From Paenibacillus marchantiophytorum (lineage in GTDB: Bacteria; Bacillota; Bacilli; Paenibacillales; NBRC-103111): DNA of 64,000 nucleotides. Under the pieces are notes generated by a model. The model was not told where the DNA came from. It ran no database searches and worked only from the letters and a program-made list of their open reading frames with translations. The first letter of the stretch is position 1. Each line of letters begins with the position of its first letter. Shown here one piece after another: positions 50,634-58,154 of the stretch. The stretch spans positions 21,432 to 85,431 of the forward strand of contig NZ_BMHE01000033.1 in NCBI RefSeq assembly GCF_014640555.1, written 5' to 3'. The position numbers were made by a program, and so were the translations under genes.

Positions 50634-51692
50634 ATGCTTGAGGTCAAACAAGTCAGCAAGCTGTACGAAAATGCTCGTGGCGTGCATAACATCGATTTCT
50701 CGATGCAGCGCGGCGAAATCGTTGGCTTCCTAGGGCCGAACGGTGCTGGCAAAACAACGACAATGCGCATGATTACCGGCTATTTGAATCCGACACATGG
50801 ACAAATCTGGGTAGATGGCCACTCCATGGCTGACAACCCGAAGAAAGCGCGCCGCAAAATCGGCTACTTGCCGGAAACACCGCCTCTCTATCCGGAGATG
50901 ACGGTGCAAGCCTACTTGCGCTTCATCGCGAATCTTCGCGATGTGCCTGCACGGGAGCAGAAGCTGCGCGTCGGCGAAGCGATCGACAAGCTGGGACTGC
51001 AAGGTCGCGAGAAGCAGATCATTCGCTCTCTCTCCAAGGGCTACAAGCAGCGCTTGGGGCTTGCGCAAGCGATTTTGCACCAACCGGATCTGCTGATCCT
51101 GGACGAGCCTACGTCCGGCCTCGATCCGAAGCAGATCATCGAAATCCGCCAGCTGATTCATGAGCTGGGCGAGAACCATACAGTGCTGCTGAGCACGCAC
51201 ATTCTGCCTGAAATTAACGCGATCTGCAACCGCGTTCTAATCATTAACCAAGGGCGCGTCGTCCTCGACGAGCGCCCGGAGAATCTCGGCCGCACGATGG
51301 GCGAGACGTTCGAAGTATCGCTCGAGGTCAAGGGACCTCGCGAGCGGATCTTGACCGAGCTGCGCAGCCTAGAGGCAGTTGGCGAAGTCAAGGAGCTCGA
51401 CGCGCCAGTGGTGAGCGAACCTGTCGCAGCCGAAGCCGGAGCATCCGCTGACGCCGCATCCGCGCCTGCAGCGTCCGTGAAGCTGCTCGTTACTTCTGCG
51501 GATCGCTCGGATATCCGTGAAGATTTATTCTTTCGTCTAGCCGGCGCAGGCTACCCGATTCTCGAAATGAAGCGGGAAAGCCTAAGCCTAGAGGATATCT
51601 TCCTCAAGCTGACGACAGATGAACCGGCAGCAACGGACTCGGCAGCGGCACCGGATGCCGACTCCAAAGAGGAGGTGGACACCGATGCGTAG
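50634..51692 (+). CDS. ABC transporter ATP-binding protein (GldA-like)
   Basis: 352 residues. Walker A GPNGAGKTTTM, Q-loop region, signature LSKGYKQRLGLAQA, Walker B LLILDEPTSGLDP and the STH switch are intact in the first about 220 residues. The C-terminal part has an alanine-rich linker (about 265-285) and ends in an acidic tail. The start follows GGGGG in GAATGGGGGATC. It leads a four-gene operon with overlapping junctions. The next genes match GldF and GldG of the Flavobacterium gliding system by architecture; in Firmicutes the cargo is unknown. Confidence 0.9.
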   Translation: MLEVKQVSKLYENARGVHNIDFSMQRGEIVGFLGPNGAGKTTTMRMITGYLNPTHGQIWVDGHSMADNPKKARRKIGYLPETPPLYPEMTVQAYLRFIANLRDVPAREQKLRVGEAIDKLGLQGREKQIIRSLSKGYKQRLGLAQAILHQPDLLILDEPTSGLDPKQIIEIRQLIHELGENHTVLLSTHILPEINAICNRVLIINQGRVVLDERPENLGRTMGETFEVSLEVKGPRERILTELRSLEAVGEVKELDAPVVSEPVAAEAGASADAASAPAASVKLLVTSADRSDIREDLFFRLAGAGYPILEMKRESLSLEDIFLKLTTDEPAATDSAAAPDADSKEEVDTDA

Positions 51693-52401
51693 AGTCTGGG
51701 CGATTTGCTCCAAAGAGCTGCAAATGTACTTCTTTTCGCCGGTAGCTTACGTGGCGTTTGCTTTCTATGTGCTGCTATCGAGCTTTTTCTTCTATATCAA
51801 TTTCGTGAACGGCCAACCTCCGATTGTTGATGCGCGTTCCGTTGTAGGCAATACATCCTTCGTGTATCTGTTCATCATCCCGCTGTTAACGATGCGCCTC
51901 ATCGCTGATGAGTTCCGTCAAGGGACAGATGAACTGCTTCTCACTTCGCCTGCCGGCATCGGCGAAATTGTGCTCGGGAAATATTTATCTGCGTTTATCG
52001 TGCAAGTTGGACTCGTGGGCATCAGCTTAATCTATCCGCTCATCATGTCCTCCTTTGGAACTTTGGATAAGCCTGTCATGTGGCTGTCTTATCTGAGCAT
52101 GTTCTTATTGGGCTGCACGATGATGGCGATCGGTTTGTTCGCATCCAGCCTGTCCAACAACCAGATGGTTGCGGGGATCACCGGATTTGTGATTTTGCTC
52201 TTGTTATGGCTGCTGGATTGGGTAAGCAGCGGCATGACAGGCAAACTCAAGGGTTATGTCGGTCAATTCTCATTGACGAGCCACCTGACGAATTTGCAAA
52301 AAGGCGTCCTGCATGGCGGGGACATCGTCTTTTACATCACATTAACAGCGCTATTCCTCGTTCTTAGCATACAAGTCCTTGAAAGAAAGCGTTGGAGGTG
52401 A
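51685..52401 (+). CDS. ABC transporter permease (GldF-like)
   Basis: 238 residues, six membrane segments. The N-terminal MRRVWAICSKELQMYFFSPVAYV and the PLLTMRLIADEFRQGTDELLLTSP segment are typical of ABC-2 permeases of this type. GAGGAGGTGG precedes ATG 51685, which overlaps the ATPase gene by 8 bases. The frame open from 51619 is only the extension into that gene. Confidence 0.9.
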   Translation: MRRVWAICSKELQMYFFSPVAYVAFAFYVLLSSFFFYINFVNGQPPIVDARSVVGNTSFVYLFIIPLLTMRLIADEFRQGTDELLLTSPAGIGEIVLGKYLSAFIVQVGLVGISLIYPLIMSSFGTLDKPVMWLSYLSMFLLGCTMMAIGLFASSLSNNQMVAGITGFVILLLLWLLDWVSSGMTGKLKGYVGQFSLTSHLTNLQKGVLHGGDIVFYITLTALFLVLSIQVLERKRWR

Positions 52402-52406
52402 GCGGA

Positions 52407-53795
52407 ATGAACAAGTGGATACGGGGAACTAATGCGACTGTTTTATCAATCGCCGTTATCGGCATTTTCATCATTCTGACCATTTTCCTTCACTCGCTGA
52501 AAGGCTTTCAGGTCGATTTGACGAAAAATAAGAACTTCACGCTCTCAGAGCAAACGGTCACTTCACTCAAAAATCTAAATCAAGATGTCCATGTCATTGC
52601 TTTCACGAATAGCGGCGATGGCAATGAATTTATTACACGGCAAGTGACCGATATGATCACGGAGTATAAGAAGCAAAGCAGTAAAATTACGTATGATGAA
52701 TACGATATGCTCAAACAGCCCTCTATGGCTAAGCAGTATGGTGTTGATCAAGGCGGTACGCTTGTTTTTGAAATAGGCGGTAAGAAGCAGAACATTAATT
52801 TCTATGAGCTGTTTGTGGGCCAGCAGGACGGTTCCTACACTTTCTCAGGAGAAGAGAAATTTACTCAGGCGATTACAAGCCTAACTTCCACAGAGAAACA
52901 TACTGTTTATTTACTTTCGGGCCATCAAGAATATCCGCTAACGGCCATGACCATTTTGAAAAGCAGTCTGGAAGCCGCCAATTATGTGGTGAAGGATCTT
53001 AATCTTTATGTCGCGGGTAAAATACCGGATGATGCGCAGATGCTGATGCTGCTTGGGCCGCAAAATGACCTGAACGATAAAGAAGAAGAGCTGATTCAGG
53101 CTTACCTGAAGGATAAAGGCAAAATCTATTTGGCGCTTGGCTTTAATAAAGACATGGCGACTAAGTGGAAGAACATTGATGCAATCATGAAAACGTATGG
53201 AATTGTCGATCAGCATGCGATTGCCATTGAAACGAAACAAACGTCACTTTATGATCCGTTAACGATTATTCCAGATTACGGTTCGCACGAGATTACGAAT
53301 AAGCTGTCCAGCAATAATCTGGTCACGATGCTCTCGTTGGCTGCGAGCTTAAATGCAGATGAAAGTGCGCCAGATTACACGCAATCCTTGCTTCTGAAAA
53401 CGACAGATAAAGCTTATGGTGAAACAGACATCAACCTGCTCGCGCAGTCCAAAACCAAACAGGATGCCACCGATGTGAAAGGCCCGCTCAACCTGGGTTA
53501 TGCGATTGCCAATAAGGATAATAAACCTAAGGCAATTATTCTAGGCGGTTCGACATTCGTACTGGATCAAGATATTCAGAATCAAGGCAACAAGGATTTT
53601 GCCATGAACAGTATCGGTTGGCTGCAGGAACAAAAGGATCAAATTACGATTCGCCCTCGCCAAGGAGATGCGTTCCAGCAAGCGATGATTACGCCTAGCC
53701 AGGCGAATACCATTTTCCTTCTGACTATCGTGTTCTTGCCTCTCTTGTTCTTGGTCATTGGCGGCTTGATCTGGTGGAGGAGGAGAAGAGGATGA
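52407..53795 (+). CDS. GldG-like ABC-associated extracytoplasmic protein
   Basis: 462 residues. It has an N-terminal membrane helix (about 12-33), then LTKNKNFTLSEQTVTSLKNL, a large outside domain with YLLSGHQEYPLT and LMLLGPQNDLNDKEEELIQAYL, and a C-terminal membrane helix ending WWRRRRG. This layout is that of the GldG/IFT52-like subunits that accompany such permeases. GGAGGTGAG is 5-7 bases before the ATG. It overlaps the next gene by 4 bases. Confidence 0.85.
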   Translation: MNKWIRGTNATVLSIAVIGIFIILTIFLHSLKGFQVDLTKNKNFTLSEQTVTSLKNLNQDVHVIAFTNSGDGNEFITRQVTDMITEYKKQSSKITYDEYDMLKQPSMAKQYGVDQGGTLVFEIGGKKQNINFYELFVGQQDGSYTFSGEEKFTQAITSLTSTEKHTVYLLSGHQEYPLTAMTILKSSLEAANYVVKDLNLYVAGKIPDDAQMLMLLGPQNDLNDKEEELIQAYLKDKGKIYLALGFNKDMATKWKNIDAIMKTYGIVDQHAIAIETKQTSLYDPLTIIPDYGSHEITNKLSSNNLVTMLSLAASLNADESAPDYTQSLLLKTTDKAYGETDINLLAQSKTKQDATDVKGPLNLGYAIANKDNKPKAIILGGSTFVLDQDIQNQGNKDFAMNSIGWLQEQKDQITIRPRQGDAFQQAMITPSQANTIFLLTIVFLPLLFLVIGGLIWWRRRRG

Positions 53796-54724
53796 AACGG
53801 TTTATTCCTACCATTCTGTTAGTCGTTGTGTGCATCGGAGGGTTCTGGTACGCCTCCAGCCAAAACTTCTTTCAAGAGAAAAAAGAAGAACCGAAATCAC
53901 TTATCGTCCTGAAGCAAGAAGATGTACAATCGCTCACTGTCCAAACAGCAGATGAACCCGTTGAGTTGGCGCGAAACGACAAGGGCTGGGACATGAAGAA
54001 GCCGACCACAGTGCCCATCAATGCGAATCAAGTGGATTCGTGGCTGGATGCGCTAGGGTTGGTTACCTCGACCAAACTAGTGGAAGATCAGGCAAGCGAT
54101 GCGGCTACATATGGTTTGGATAAACCTGTAGCTACCTATGAGGTTATGATGAAGGATGGCTCCAAAAAGGGCTTGAAGGTCGGAACGGCTCTTCCTATTC
54201 AAGGATTCTCTTACGTACAAGTTGAAGGTTCACCCGCTGTCTACCAGGTGAGTGATCAGTCGCTCTCCGGTCTTAGCAAAGCTCCGCTTGATTTTGCCGA
54301 CACCAGCCCGTTTAAATTCGAGAGCGACAAGGTGCAATCCGCCAAAGTAACGTGGAAAGGGCAATCCTGGACACTTGCCAAAACGGATAAAGATAAAGTT
54401 GCCGCTGAAGCGAACTGGAAGCTTGGAGATAAAGAGCTGAAAGGCTCGGATGCCAATCCGTTATTGGATGAGCTTATTTTCCTGCATAGTGCGGCACTCC
54501 CGCAGCCTGCGGCTCAGAAGACGGTTGCAGGCGGAGAGCTTAAAGTGGAGCTTACCCTGAACGTGGATGGCAAAGAGACTACCGACGTGTATGAAGGGAA
54601 GCTGGATCAAGACCAAGTCTGGTTAGCTAAGCAAGGCGGTCAATGGGCGTATCCGCTCACAACGGCTGATATACAAAAGTTGGCGGATGCCTACGCAGGG
54701 AAACCGACTCAGCCCGCCTCATAA
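53792..54724 (+). CDS. DUF4340 domain protein
   Basis: 310 residues: an N-terminal signal anchor (about 5-22) followed by DUF4340 repeats with ELARNDKGWDMKKP, ATYGLDKPVATYEV and KVTWKGQSWTLAK. ATG 53792 overlaps the previous TGA (ATGA), showing tight coupling. DUF4340 proteins are typically encoded next to GldG-like genes and are thought to be the outer, periplasm-side part of the ABC complex. The role is unproven. Confidence 0.87.
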   Translation: MKRFIPTILLVVVCIGGFWYASSQNFFQEKKEEPKSLIVLKQEDVQSLTVQTADEPVELARNDKGWDMKKPTTVPINANQVDSWLDALGLVTSTKLVEDQASDAATYGLDKPVATYEVMMKDGSKKGLKVGTALPIQGFSYVQVEGSPAVYQVSDQSLSGLSKAPLDFADTSPFKFESDKVQSAKVTWKGQSWTLAKTDKDKVAAEANWKLGDKELKGSDANPLLDELIFLHSAALPQPAAQKTVAGGELKVELTLNVDGKETTDVYEGKLDQDQVWLAKQGGQWAYPLTTADIQKLADAYAGKPTQPAS

Positions 54725-54735
54725 TTCAAAAAGAG

Positions 54736-54777
54736 ACTGCTCCTTACAGCGACTTTGCTGCTTGGGGCAGTTTTTTA
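54736..54777 (+). terminator. terminator of the GldA/F/G-like operon
   Basis: ACTGCTCC pairs with GGGGCAGT around a 20-base loop, followed by TTTTTT. Confidence 0.75.
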
Positions 54778-54855
54778 GCTTTTTTTTCCAATGACACATA
54801 AAACGGTATTTTTTGGGAAACCTACAATCAAGGAACGGAAAGGAGGTAACAATTC

Positions 54856-55086
54856 ATGTACAACAACCAAGGCCAAGGAAACCACAGCATTAGCGGCAAA
54901 GAGCTCTCGTACCTAGCGGATACGTTGAAAAATGAGGAATTGTTAGCAAAGCTTTGCGTACAAGGTGCAGCTAACAGCCAGAGTTCATCGTTGAAACAAA
55001 CGTTGACACATCTTTCCCAAGAGCGGCTGCAAAACATCAGCATCCTAATCAATACCATGCAGCAACAATCCGGTATTACCCATTAA
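54856..55086 (+). CDS. small spore-coat-like helical protein
   Basis: 76 residues, AAAGGAGGTAAC before the ATG. It is rich in Q, N, S and L with an amphipathic helical core (GKELSYLADTLKNEELLAKLC). It sits 28 bases before a CotF-type gene with the same strong ribosome site, so both are probably expressed together late in sporulation. The family itself is not firmly recognised. Confidence 0.7.
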   Translation: MYNNQGQGNHSISGKELSYLADTLKNEELLAKLCVQGAANSQSSSLKQTLTHLSQERLQNISILINTMQQQSGITH

Positions 55087-55114
55087 TTCGTACATAAAAG
55101 GAGGTGCAAGAAGC

Positions 55115-55825
55115 GTGTATCAACAAAATCAAAGCCCTTATCAACAGCAGCAGCAGCATTCACAACAGCCATCACACCAATCACAGCAGCAAGTGCACTT
55201 GCAAGAGCAGGATTTCGCGAACTTCGTGCTTTCTGAACTTAAGCGCAGTGCGCGTGAATACACGACGGCTGCTCTGGAAGCGGCTAACCCGCAAATCAGA
55301 CAGACATTTCAGACGCTATTGCTAAAAACATTGCAGGATCAAGCCGCTGTTTTCCAGGAGCTGCAAAAGCTTGGCGCGTATGAAATTCAGCCTGCGCAGC
55401 AGCAGCAGATTCAACAAGAGCTGCAAAAGCAAAGTCAAACTGCCGCGCAGCTGCAAACGTTTGTTCAGCAGAACTTGAACGCAGGCGCGTCGGATGGCTA
55501 TCAACAGCAAGATCAATCCTTGATCTTGCAGCAGGCACAACAGCAACAACAGTTGCACAATCAGCAACAGAACCAGCAACAGAACCAGCAGCAAAGTCAG
55601 CAGCAGAACCAGATTGCAGCTTTGCATCAAGCGCCAATACAACCTATGATCAATGCATCTCAGTATCCGAATGCCGTGTATAACAACAATCAACCGCAAA
55701 ACTTTGCTGCTCACCAACCGTCAAGCTTCAGCAGCCAAACGAGTGCGCTATCCCCAACTTCGAGCACTGCCAGCGAGAGCTCCTATCTTAACAAGCAACA
55801 TGAGGGAAGCAAATATAGCTTCTAA
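55115..55825 (+). CDS. CotF-type spore coat protein with glutamine-rich tail
   Basis: 236 residues, GTG start after AAAGGAGGTG. A Coat_F-like helical domain (about 30-95: DFANFVLSELKRSAREYTTA, then EAANPQIRQTFQTLL) is followed by long glutamine-rich tracts (about 95-175) and an N/S-rich tail. Coat_F proteins are ferritin-like and found in spore coats of Bacillales. The CAG/CAA-rich tail is low-complexity and may vary in length between strains. Confidence 0.83.
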   Translation: MYQQNQSPYQQQQQHSQQPSHQSQQQVHLQEQDFANFVLSELKRSAREYTTAALEAANPQIRQTFQTLLLKTLQDQAAVFQELQKLGAYEIQPAQQQQIQQELQKQSQTAAQLQTFVQQNLNAGASDGYQQQDQSLILQQAQQQQQLHNQQQNQQQNQQQSQQQNQIAALHQAPIQPMINASQYPNAVYNNNQPQNFAAHQPSSFSSQTSALSPTSSTASESSYLNKQHEGSKYSF

Positions 55826-55849
55826 GCGACTAGATCGCGTTATCGTGCC

Positions 55850-55890
55850 AAGACGTCTGCAGCTTTCCGAGCTGTGGGCGTCTTTTTTTT
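55850..55890 (+). terminator. terminator after the coat genes
   Basis: AAGACGTCTGCAGCT pairs imperfectly with AGCTGTGGGCGTCTT, followed by a run of T. Confidence 0.85.
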
Positions 55891-56336
55891 ATATTTAAGA
55901 ATTTATATGTTTTGGGGTGAGCGAAGCTTACCCGAACAAAGGGTTTAAGCTGCTCGCATGTGAAGGGTGCCACGATCTTAAGATGGTGCCCTTTTCGGTG
56001 CAAGGGACGTTTCTGCACGACGTGTTCATGCGGGGAAACGGAAGAGTAGAGCCGAGTCTTGTCTGAGGACGTATCTCAAGTCAACCATCGACATGTTATC
56101 TTGACCATCCAAGAAGGTCTAAGAGACATGTTTTTGGGTTGGGGTGAGTGAAGCTGGCCCAGAATTTAAATGTTGGAGATTAACGCCAGTCTCCAGGCTT
56201 GGGTTGTAGGCGCCCCCATCACGTTGGAGTGGTTCGATGCGATGAGAACAAGGTAGCTGTGAACGTACTTATTTGTTCGAATTGCTGCTGGTTTGGAGAT
56301 ATAAACAAGCTATTTGGCAGAATGAGATCCTCTAGC
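55891..56336. other. gene-free stretch with repeats
   Basis: No gene seen. TTGGGGTGAGCGAAGCTTAC (55912-) recurs in diverged form at 56139- (TTGGGGTGAGTGAAGCTGGC). A hairpin AAGGGTGCCA / TGGTGCCCTT at 55963-55993 is followed by TT only. A segment at 56209-56290 resembles 29604-29678. Confidence 0.6.
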
Positions 56337-56339
56337 TTT

Positions 56340-56705
56340 GCAATCGCGCGGAGATAAGGGAACGTCAAGCCGCGATTGTAGGAAAATGTGTCATTATAGG
56401 GATCTAGAGGGAACTACAGTGCGCTATAATTCCGAAAACCGCCATATTCCACGCCAGAGGGAACTACAATCCGCTATTGCACCATTTCCCGGTTGGAATC
56501 AGCAGGTTCCGCTTAAATAGCGAATCTCAGTTCCTTTTCATGCTACGTTTACCCCAGTTCCAGCCATTTAGCGGATCATAGTTCCTTTTCACACGATGCT
56601 TTCTGTCATTGCAAAGCCCAAAGGGAACTAGGATCCGCTAGATTGCTGAAAACCGTTATGAAGATGCTCATCTCTCAGGGCGGCAAAGCCGCTTTTCTCA
56701 ATATT
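56340..56705. repeat. modular intergenic repeat, locus B
   Basis: The left end GCGCGGAGATAAGGGAACGTC (56346-56366, in part) and the right end CTCATCTCTCAGGGCGGCAA (about 56668) match locus A at 48403-48672. Between them lie five units of the type AGGGAACTACAATCCGCTA: forward at about 56408, 56457 and 56620, inverted at about 56515-56539 and 56566-56590. The right end folds into GCGGC-AAA-GCCGC with TTTT. Confidence 0.8.
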
Positions 56706-56804
56706 TTGTCCCACTTTTCTCACAATCATGGTATGGAAACGGCTTGTCACACATATATAAGGAACATGGGATGTCCAAACTTATGGGAAAAGGGTGTATC
56801 GCAG

Positions 56805-57269
56805 ATGATGAAAAAAACGTGGGTATACAGCGCAGCAACGTTAGTAGTGCTTGGGGCGTTAACAACAGCTTGTGGTTCCAAAGAAGAAGTGATCAGTACA
56901 AATGCAGGAGCCAAAGCCCCGGCAACCGTGACACAAGGGAAAACAGAAAGCAGCGTTAAAACAGTTGCTTCTAATGCGAAACCTGCCATTGATGCCCAAG
57001 TATCCAAAATTGACGGAAGAAACGTAACAATCACGTACCAAACAACGAATTTCCAAATCACAGCCGATCATATGGATCAAAAAGCGGTGCAAGGCGAAGG
57101 ACATCTGCATCTTTATGTCGATGGCAAACAAAAAGCTATGATTGGCAAAGCGGGTCCATTAACGCTCAATAATTTAGCGACCGGTAAACATGAGATTAAA
57201 CTGGAGCTTCAACAAAATGATCACACCGATATCAATGTCCAAAAAATCCTCAATATCGAAGTTAAATAA
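56805..57269 (+). CDS. putative lipoprotein
   Basis: 154 residues from ATG 56805 (AAAGGGTG 8 bases upstream). A signal peptide ends in LGALTTAC with the lipobox cysteine at about residue 22. The mature part has a T/A-rich linker, then a beta-rich domain of about 85 residues with HLHLYVDGKQKAMIGKAGPL and LATGKHEIKLEL. That domain recalls DUF4399-like or cupredoxin-adjacent domains; no function can be given. The frame open from 56643 runs into the repeat and is not coding. Confidence 0.8.
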   Translation: MMKKTWVYSAATLVVLGALTTACGSKEEVISTNAGAKAPATVTQGKTESSVKTVASNAKPAIDAQVSKIDGRNVTITYQTTNFQITADHMDQKAVQGEGHLHLYVDGKQKAMIGKAGPLTLNNLATGKHEIKLELQQNDHTDINVQKILNIEVK

Positions 57270-57345
57270 ATCCAGAACATTTGTGCGTATTTAACTGGAA
57301 ATCAGGCTTGAACGTACAAGAGGCAACACTAGGTACATATTCCTC

Positions 57346-57375
57346 GAAAAGACGGGCGATTAGCCCGTCTTTTGT
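57346..57375 (+). terminator. terminator after the lipoprotein gene
   Basis: AAAAGACGGGC and GCCCGTCTTTT form a perfect stem with loop GATTA. Confidence 0.9.
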
Positions 57376-57378
57376 CAT

Positions 57379-57407
57379 TTGACACGCCTGAACGCGTAGC
57401 ATAGACT
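57379..57407 (+). promoter_or_regulatory. promoter of pcrB-pcrA-ligA
   Basis: TTGACA at 57379-57384 and TAGACT at 57402-57407 with a 17-base spacer. Confidence 0.65.
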
Positions 57408-57449
57408 GTTGATAGTATGGCATTATTGCCCCTAATCGGAGGGAAACAA

Positions 57450-58151
57450 TTGATCGTCGATATACGTAAGTGGAAGCATGTATTTAAGCTTGATCCGGAT
57501 CGGCCTATTTCGGACGAAGCGCTCGATCGTCTGTGCCTGTCGGGGACGGATGCGATCATGGTAGGCGGGTCTACAGGGGTAACGTTTGATAATACGGTAG
57601 ATTTGCTATCAAGAATTCGGCAATATGAGGTTCCTTGTGTGCTCGAAATCTCGGATCAAGAGGCGATTGTTCCTGGATTTGATCTCTTCTTAATCCCCAT
57701 TGTGCTGAACAGCGATGATGCCAGGTGGATTGTCGGGCAGCATCATGAGGCCTTGAAAGAATATGGAGCTATGCTGAATTGGGATGAAATTATAGCTGAA
57801 GGCTATATCATCTTGAATCGGGAAGCTACAGCAGCCAAGCTGACTTCAGCCCGTACCGACCTGGACATCAAGGACGTGACGGCTTACGCCCGCATGGCGG
57901 ACAAGCTTTTTCATATGTCTATTGTTTATTTGGAGTACAGCGGTGTGTTTGGTGATATGGAAGTAGTGCGGCGGACACGCCAGGTGCTGGAGAATGCTCG
58001 ACTGCTATACGGCGGAGGCATTGATAGCTTGGATAAAGCGCAGCAGGCTGCGGATGTCGCAGATACCATTGTCGTAGGCAATATTATTTATAGTGATTTG
58101 GAGCAGGCGCTCCAGACCGTGAACGTGAATTTGGATAGAACAGGAAGGTAA
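57450..58151 (+). CDS. pcrB: heptaprenylglyceryl phosphate synthase
   Basis: 233 residues. This GGGP-synthase-type TIM barrel joins a prenyl chain to glycerol-1-phosphate. Landmarks are KLDPDRPISDEALDRL, GTDAIMVGGSTGVT, the prenyl-side VYLEYSGVFGD and the phosphate-binding LLYGGGIDS and VVGNIIY. TTG 57450 follows CGGAGGG by 6 bases; the ATG at 57417 would place the ribosome site inside the gene. pcrA starts 3 bases after the stop. Confidence 0.93.
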   Translation: MIVDIRKWKHVFKLDPDRPISDEALDRLCLSGTDAIMVGGSTGVTFDNTVDLLSRIRQYEVPCVLEISDQEAIVPGFDLFLIPIVLNSDDARWIVGQHHEALKEYGAMLNWDEIIAEGYIILNREATAAKLTSARTDLDIKDVTAYARMADKLFHMSIVYLEYSGVFGDMEVVRRTRQVLENARLLYGGGIDSLDKAQQAADVADTIVVGNIIYSDLEQALQTVNVNLDRTGR

Positions 58152-58154
58152 CTT

